Assembly (NCBI GenBank): GCA_021464415.1 | Contig: CM038467.1 | Span: 30,001,248-30,065,247, forward strand | Origin: Lonicera japonica | Lineage: Eukaryota > Streptophyta > Magnoliopsida > Dipsacales > Caprifoliaceae | DNA: 64,000 nt | Direction: 5' to 3' | In this document: piece after piece, positions 60,291 through 64,000 of the stretch | How the letters are laid out: the number at the start of each line of letters is the position of its first letter | How positions within the stretch are numbered: position 1 is the stretch's first letter | The notes under the pieces: generated by a model | Told to the model about the DNA's origin: nothing | Seen by the model: the letters and a program-made list of their open reading frames with translations, nothing else | The model's database searches: none | Position numbers and translations under genes: made by a program

Positions 60291-60453
60291 GGATTCATCC
60301 TCCTCTAGAACCAATCTCTCATCTAATCATCAACCAAATCCAAATCAAAAACCCTAGCCTCATCAACCCAAGCAACCAACCAATCAAAAACCCTAGCTTT
60401 ATCCAACTGTCGATCCACTGTTCGAAGCCCTACAGAACCTCGATTAACCCAAA

Positions 60454-60845
60454 ACATATACCAAAAGCTTCGTCTTTTCAATACGAACCAAACCCCGTTG
60501 AAAACACCTCATTCGGACATCACACGCGCTCTCACGCGCCTCTGCAAGATCCCCCAGTCGCGCAGCCCAGATCCCACGCGCACCCTCCTTTCTTGATCAA
60601 TCGCCACCTCGATACATAACCCTAAACCACCCATATAATATACAAAAATCTTCGTCTCTTCAATACGAACCAAACGCCGTCAAAATCACCCCAATCTGAG
60701 TTGGCACGCGCTCCCACGCGCCTCTGGAACACAGCCACGCGCCACTGCCCTAAAAACCCTAAACCGGTTTTTTTTTGAACCGGTTCTTACTCCCTTGACC
60801 GGTTCACCTATATCTAACCCGGTTTTGTTCACTCTAAGACCGGTT
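60454..60845 (+). repeat. Repeats in the copia leader
   Basis: A segment with TCAATACGAACCAAAC, CCGT and then CACGCGCT.(C)CACGCGCCTCTG occurs at about 60454-60547 and 60632-60729, a 180-bp direct repeat. Immediately after, ACCGGTT or close variants occur five times in about 83 bp (60763, 60778, 60797, 60815, 60838). Confidence 0.8.
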
Positions 60846-60942
60846 CCCCGCTAAATCAACCGCTCCGGATCCATTTATGGCCTCAGATATCTCAGAATCA
60901 GATTAGTTTTTACAGATATTGTGTTATTTTACACGTTTCTCA

Positions 60943-63900
60943 ATGGAAAAGCACAAGTTTTCGCGTCCGATTTCTGTCGTTCTCAATGGCACCAACTATG
61001 TTCAATGGTCCCAAGCCATGACAAGTTTTCTGAAGTCTCGTAAGTCCTGGAGAATTGTTACTGGAGAAGTTGTTAAGCCAACCAAGAAAACCGATGAAAC
61101 TGACGATAAGTTCAATGATCGCCTTGATGATTGGGAAAGCAAAAATGGTGATATTATCACATGGGTTCGGAATACATCTATCTCTCGTATAGGGCAGAAG
61201 ATTGGTCATTTTTCCACTGGGAAGGAAGTCTGGAATTTTCTACAATCTAGGTACACTCCAAAAGACCTCTCTCATCAATACCAGTTGCTTACTGCTTTAC
61301 ATTCTAAAACCCAACAACCCGAGCAATCAATTGATGATTATTTATCTGACCTTCAAGCTATTTGGGATCAGTTAGCCCAATCCGAACCTTCTTTTTGTGA
61401 GCATGATGCAGAAAAATTTGAAACATACCGAGATAACCAGCGTGTTATCACTCTTCTAATGGGACTTCACGATAAATTCGAACCAGTTCGGGCTGCTCTA
61501 CTCCATCGCAATCCATTACCGTCTCTTGATGATGTCACGACAGAGCTTCTCTCTGAAGAAACTCGGTTCGCCACTCGGGCCCACAATTTTAATGCCGTTT
61601 TTGCCGTTCCAAGCTCGAAACCTACCAAAAACTCGTTTTCTCGAGAATGTTCGTACTGTCATGCCACCACCCATATGCTACTAAAGTGTCCAATTAGGAC
61701 GTGTTTCTTTTGCAAAAAGGTGGGACCAGGTCACTTTCAAGCCGATTGTTACAAGAACCCATCTAGGAGATCCTCCTCTAGATTATCCTCTAGCACCATC
61801 ACCGCTACCACCACTGATTCTTCTGAAGCAGACATTTCTACTGCACCAGTGACTCTAGCTGACATCACAGCTCTTCTGAAACAGGTTACATCCTCTTCTG
61901 GTTCTGCTATGGCCACCACCACAGGTACATCTTGGTTCTTTGATTCTGGCTGCTGCAATCATATGACTTCTGATCATACTATTTTTACATCTAAAAGTCA
62001 TAATTCTCATACACCCACCATTAAAACTGCTGATGGCTCTCAATTATCTGTTAGTCATGTTGGAACGGTTACTACTCCTAGCCTCTCTTTACCTGCTACA
62101 TTTTATATTCCCAAATTGACTATCAACCTTATTTCTGTTGGTCAACTATGTGATCTTGGACTGAATGTTATATTTTCCTCGTCTGGTTGTCATGTGCAGG
62201 ATCCTCAGACGGGACAAATTATTGGGATAGGCCGTAAAGTTGGCCGCATGTTCGAGCTCATACACCTCCGTACCTCACCCACTCCTATTGTTGCATCCAC
62301 ACCACCTGTTGCATCCCCACCAACTGTTTCTTCATTTGAGTTGTGGCATTCCCGTTTAGGACATGTGTCTTTTGATCGTCTTCGTTCTATTGTGTCATCT
62401 GGTCAGTTAGGGTCAATAAAGTCTGAGAAATTGTCTTGTTTATCTTGTCAACTTGGAAAACAACCGGCATTATGTTTTAATAAAAATGATTATATTTCTT
62501 CAGCACCATTTGATCTTATTCATTCTGATGTGTGGGGACCCTCTCCACATTCTACCATGGGGGGTTCAAAATATTTTGTTATATTTTTGGATGATTATAG
62601 TCGTTTTACTTGGATCTATCTTATGAAAACTCGTTCAGAATTATCCCAAATCTATATTAATTTTGCTCGCATGATTCAAACTCAGTTTTCTCGTCCAATA
62701 AAAATTTTTCGAGCTGATAATGCCATGGAATATAAGGGAACCTCGTTTCTTAAATTTCTCCGTGAACAAGGCACTGTTTCTCAATATTCTTGTCCCGGTA
62801 CATCTCATCAAAATGGTCGTGCTGAACGCAAGCACCAACATATTCTTGATATTGTTCGCACACTTCTTATCTCTAGTAGTTGTCCTGAAAGGTTTTGGGG
62901 GGAAGCAGCACTTACTGCTATTTACACTATCAATCGTATCCCTATTCCCTTCCTTCAGCATCAATCTCCATATGAGAGGCTTCATGGTACTTCTCCTGAT
63001 TATAATTTCTTACGAGTCTTCGGTTGTGCTTGTTTTGTGTTACTCCAGCCTCATGAACATTCTAAATTGGAACCACGTGCTCGTCTTTGTTGCTTCTTGG
63101 GGTATGGGATAGAACATAAAGGTTATCGGTGTTGGGATCCTATTTCCAAACGCTTACGAATTTCTCGTCATGTTGTCTTTTGGGAACATAAAATGTTCTC
63201 CTCTCTATCCAAATTTTATGTCCTTGAAGAATCACCACTTCCGTTCTTTACTCATTCATCTCTTGACCTTTTCACCCCTGAACTTGAGGGTCCAGTTGTC
63301 ACATTCCCACCAGAACCTGAACCTGAACCAGAAGCCACACCATCACCACCTCAACCTCCCAGTCCAACACCTCCTGAACCATCCTCACCTAACGTCATTT
63401 CTTCCAATGAGCTTCAATATACGACACCTCCCAATGATGATGTCTCGCCTGCTGATCCTGTCATACCTCCACCACAACGACAGTCCACTCGGGTAAGAGA
63501 GCTCCCTCATCACCTTCGTGATTACCATTGTTATTCTACTATGATATCTCACTATGAACCCACATCCTATAAGGAAGCTAGCACTAATCCACTTTGGCAG
63601 CAAGCTATGACAGAAGAATTACAAGCTTTAGATAAAGCGCATACCTGGGATCTTGTGACTCTTCCTCCTGGAAAATCTGCAGTTGGGTGTAAATGGGTGT
63701 ATAAAATCAAGACACGATCTGACGGTTCGATTGACCGATACAAAGCTCGTCTCGTAGCCAAGGGGTTCAATCAGGAGTATGGTATAGACTATGAAGAAAC
63801 TTTTGCTCATGTGGCTCGAATGACGTCTGTTTGCAGTCTTATTGCTATTGCTGCCGTTCGCAAATGGGATCTTTTTCAGATGGATGTTAAAAATGCCTTT

Positions 63901-64000
63901 CTTAATGGGGACCTCACAGAAGAAGTATATATGAAACCACCTCCCGGTTATTCACACCAGTCTACACAGGTCTGCAAACTTCGTCGTGCTCTATATGGAC
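60943..64000 (+). CDS. Copia gag-pol polyprotein, open to window end (1019 codons seen)
   Basis: Encodes the structural gag followed by protease, integrase and reverse transcriptase of a Ty1-copia retrotransposon. The start is the first ATG of the open frame, MEKHKFSRPISVVLNGTNYV, which is typical of plant copia gag. Two zinc knuckles: CSYCHATTHMLLKC (from residue 236, CX2CX4HX4C) and CFFCKKVGPGHFQADC (from 254, CX2CX6HX4C, longer than usual). Protease motif FDSGCCNHMT (Asp334). Integrase HHCC zinc site from His469 (HSRLGH...CLSC), and catalytic Asp529, Asp592 and Glu628 with the canonical 35-residue D-E spacing. RT begins near residue 895 (ALDKAHTWDLV, CKWVYKIKTRSDGSIDRYKA) and reaches QMDVKNAFLNGDL with catalytic Asp981. 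The frame leaves the window before YVDD and RNase H. No stops or frameshifts in 3.06 kb. It lies in a repeat-rich intergenic spot, in a LINE relic. Confidence 0.95.
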   Translation, partial: MEKHKFSRPISVVLNGTNYVQWSQAMTSFLKSRKSWRIVTGEVVKPTKKTDETDDKFNDRLDDWESKNGDIITWVRNTSISRIGQKIGHFSTGKEVWNFLQSRYTPKDLSHQYQLLTALHSKTQQPEQSIDDYLSDLQAIWDQLAQSEPSFCEHDAEKFETYRDNQRVITLLMGLHDKFEPVRAALLHRNPLPSLDDVTTELLSEETRFATRAHNFNAVFAVPSSKPTKNSFSRECSYCHATTHMLLKCPIRTCFFCKKVGPGHFQADCYKNPSRRSSSRLSSSTITATTTDSSEADISTAPVTLADITALLKQVTSSSGSAMATTTGTSWFFDSGCCNHMTSDHTIFTSKSHNSHTPTIKTADGSQLSVSHVGTVTTPSLSLPATFYIPKLTINLISVGQLCDLGLNVIFSSSGCHVQDPQTGQIIGIGRKVGRMFELIHLRTSPTPIVASTPPVASPPTVSSFELWHSRLGHVSFDRLRSIVSSGQLGSIKSEKLSCLSCQLGKQPALCFNKNDYISSAPFDLIHSDVWGPSPHSTMGGSKYFVIFLDDYSRFTWIYLMKTRSELSQIYINFARMIQTQFSRPIKIFRADNAMEYKGTSFLKFLREQGTVSQYSCPGTSHQNGRAERKHQHILDIVRTLLISSSCPERFWGEAALTAIYTINRIPIPFLQHQSPYERLHGTSPDYNFLRVFGCACFVLLQPHEHSKLEPRARLCCFLGYGIEHKGYRCWDPISKRLRISRHVVFWEHKMFSSLSKFYVLEESPLPFFTHSSLDLFTPELEGPVVTFPPEPEPEPEATPSPPQPPSPTPPEPSSPNVISSNELQYTTPPNDDVSPADPVIPPPQRQSTRVRELPHHLRDYHCYSTMISHYEPTSYKEASTNPLWQQAMTEELQALDKAHTWDLVTLPPGKSAVGCKWVYKIKTRSDGSIDRYKARLVAKGFNQEYGIDYEETFAHVARMTSVCSLIAIAAVRKWDLFQMDVKNAFLNGDLTEEVYMKPPPGYSHQSTQVCKLRRALYG

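Larger units (their letters stand above)
60056..64000 (+). mobile_element. Ty1-copia LTR retrotransposon, 5' part, continues off right edge
   Basis: Order: 5' LTR 60056-60279, initiator-Met-type primer binding site 60280-60290, a leader of about 650 bp, then a gag-pol frame from 60943 to the window end. The domain order protease, integrase, reverse transcriptase defines Ty1-copia (Pseudoviridae-type). It is inserted in the LINE relic. The 5-bp flank on the left is ATGGT (60051-60055), and the matching right flank lies outside. The open frame without stops suggests a fairly young insertion. Confidence 0.95.

Noticed and set aside
61749..63810. Minus-strand ORFs at 61749-63810
   Set aside because: Antisense shadows of the copia gag-pol frame.
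1..64000. Intact tRNA, rRNA or known conserved microRNA genes
   Set aside because: I scanned by eye for tRNA box A/B pairs with cloverleaf context and for common conserved plant microRNA sequences. Only SINE-like boxes were found. A tRNAscan-type and small-RNA search would be decisive.

Overview
The window reads as nuclear DNA of a flowering plant. It is very AT-rich, has three spliced genes with GT-AG introns and typical plant protein families, and its long intergenic spaces are filled with plant transposons (MITEs, SINE-like units, solo LTRs, a LINE relic and a Ty1-copia element). Gene structure and repeat types suggest a eudicot. I cannot name the species from sequence alone.

Layout. At 697-2439 (minus strand) are the first seven coding exons of flap endonuclease FEN1, and the gene runs off the left edge. 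From about 2.5 to 36 kb I find no supportable protein-coding gene. That stretch holds MITEs with TTA/TAA or TA target duplications, SINE-like units, a nested palindrome at 15.85-15.93 kb, a 2-kb direct repeat pair (18.86-20.93 and 26.75-28.76 kb), a probable 2.85-kb solo LTR (23.61-26.46 kb), and CACTA-like sequence split by two nested, oppositely oriented solo LTRs of one family (29.58-32.38 kb). Those two LTRs carry an array of the palindrome TGTCGCGCGACA.

At 36139-43074 (plus) is a complete 12-exon pectin acetylesterase (422 aa, CE13), with intact predicted catalytic residues, several repeats in its introns and a perfect 20-bp inverted repeat just upstream of its ATG. After a 10-kb repeat-bearing spacer, 53641-55016 (minus) encodes a complete three-exon R2R3-MYB factor (391 aa) of the MYB61/MYB50/MYB55/MYB86 type.

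The right end holds a LINE endonuclease relic (59384-60055). It is cut by a Ty1-copia retrotransposon (from 60056) with an LTR, initiator-Met tRNA primer site and an uninterrupted gag-pol frame that leaves the window inside reverse transcriptase.

The three host genes (DNA replication/repair, cell-wall pectin modification, transcription) have no evident functional link. Nothing here is convincingly a new biochemical system. The most unusual structures are the palindrome-bearing nested LTRs with apparent CpG decay, the self-complementary repeat near 15.9 kb, the leader hairpin of the pectin acetylesterase, and a repeat family present in three of that gene's introns.
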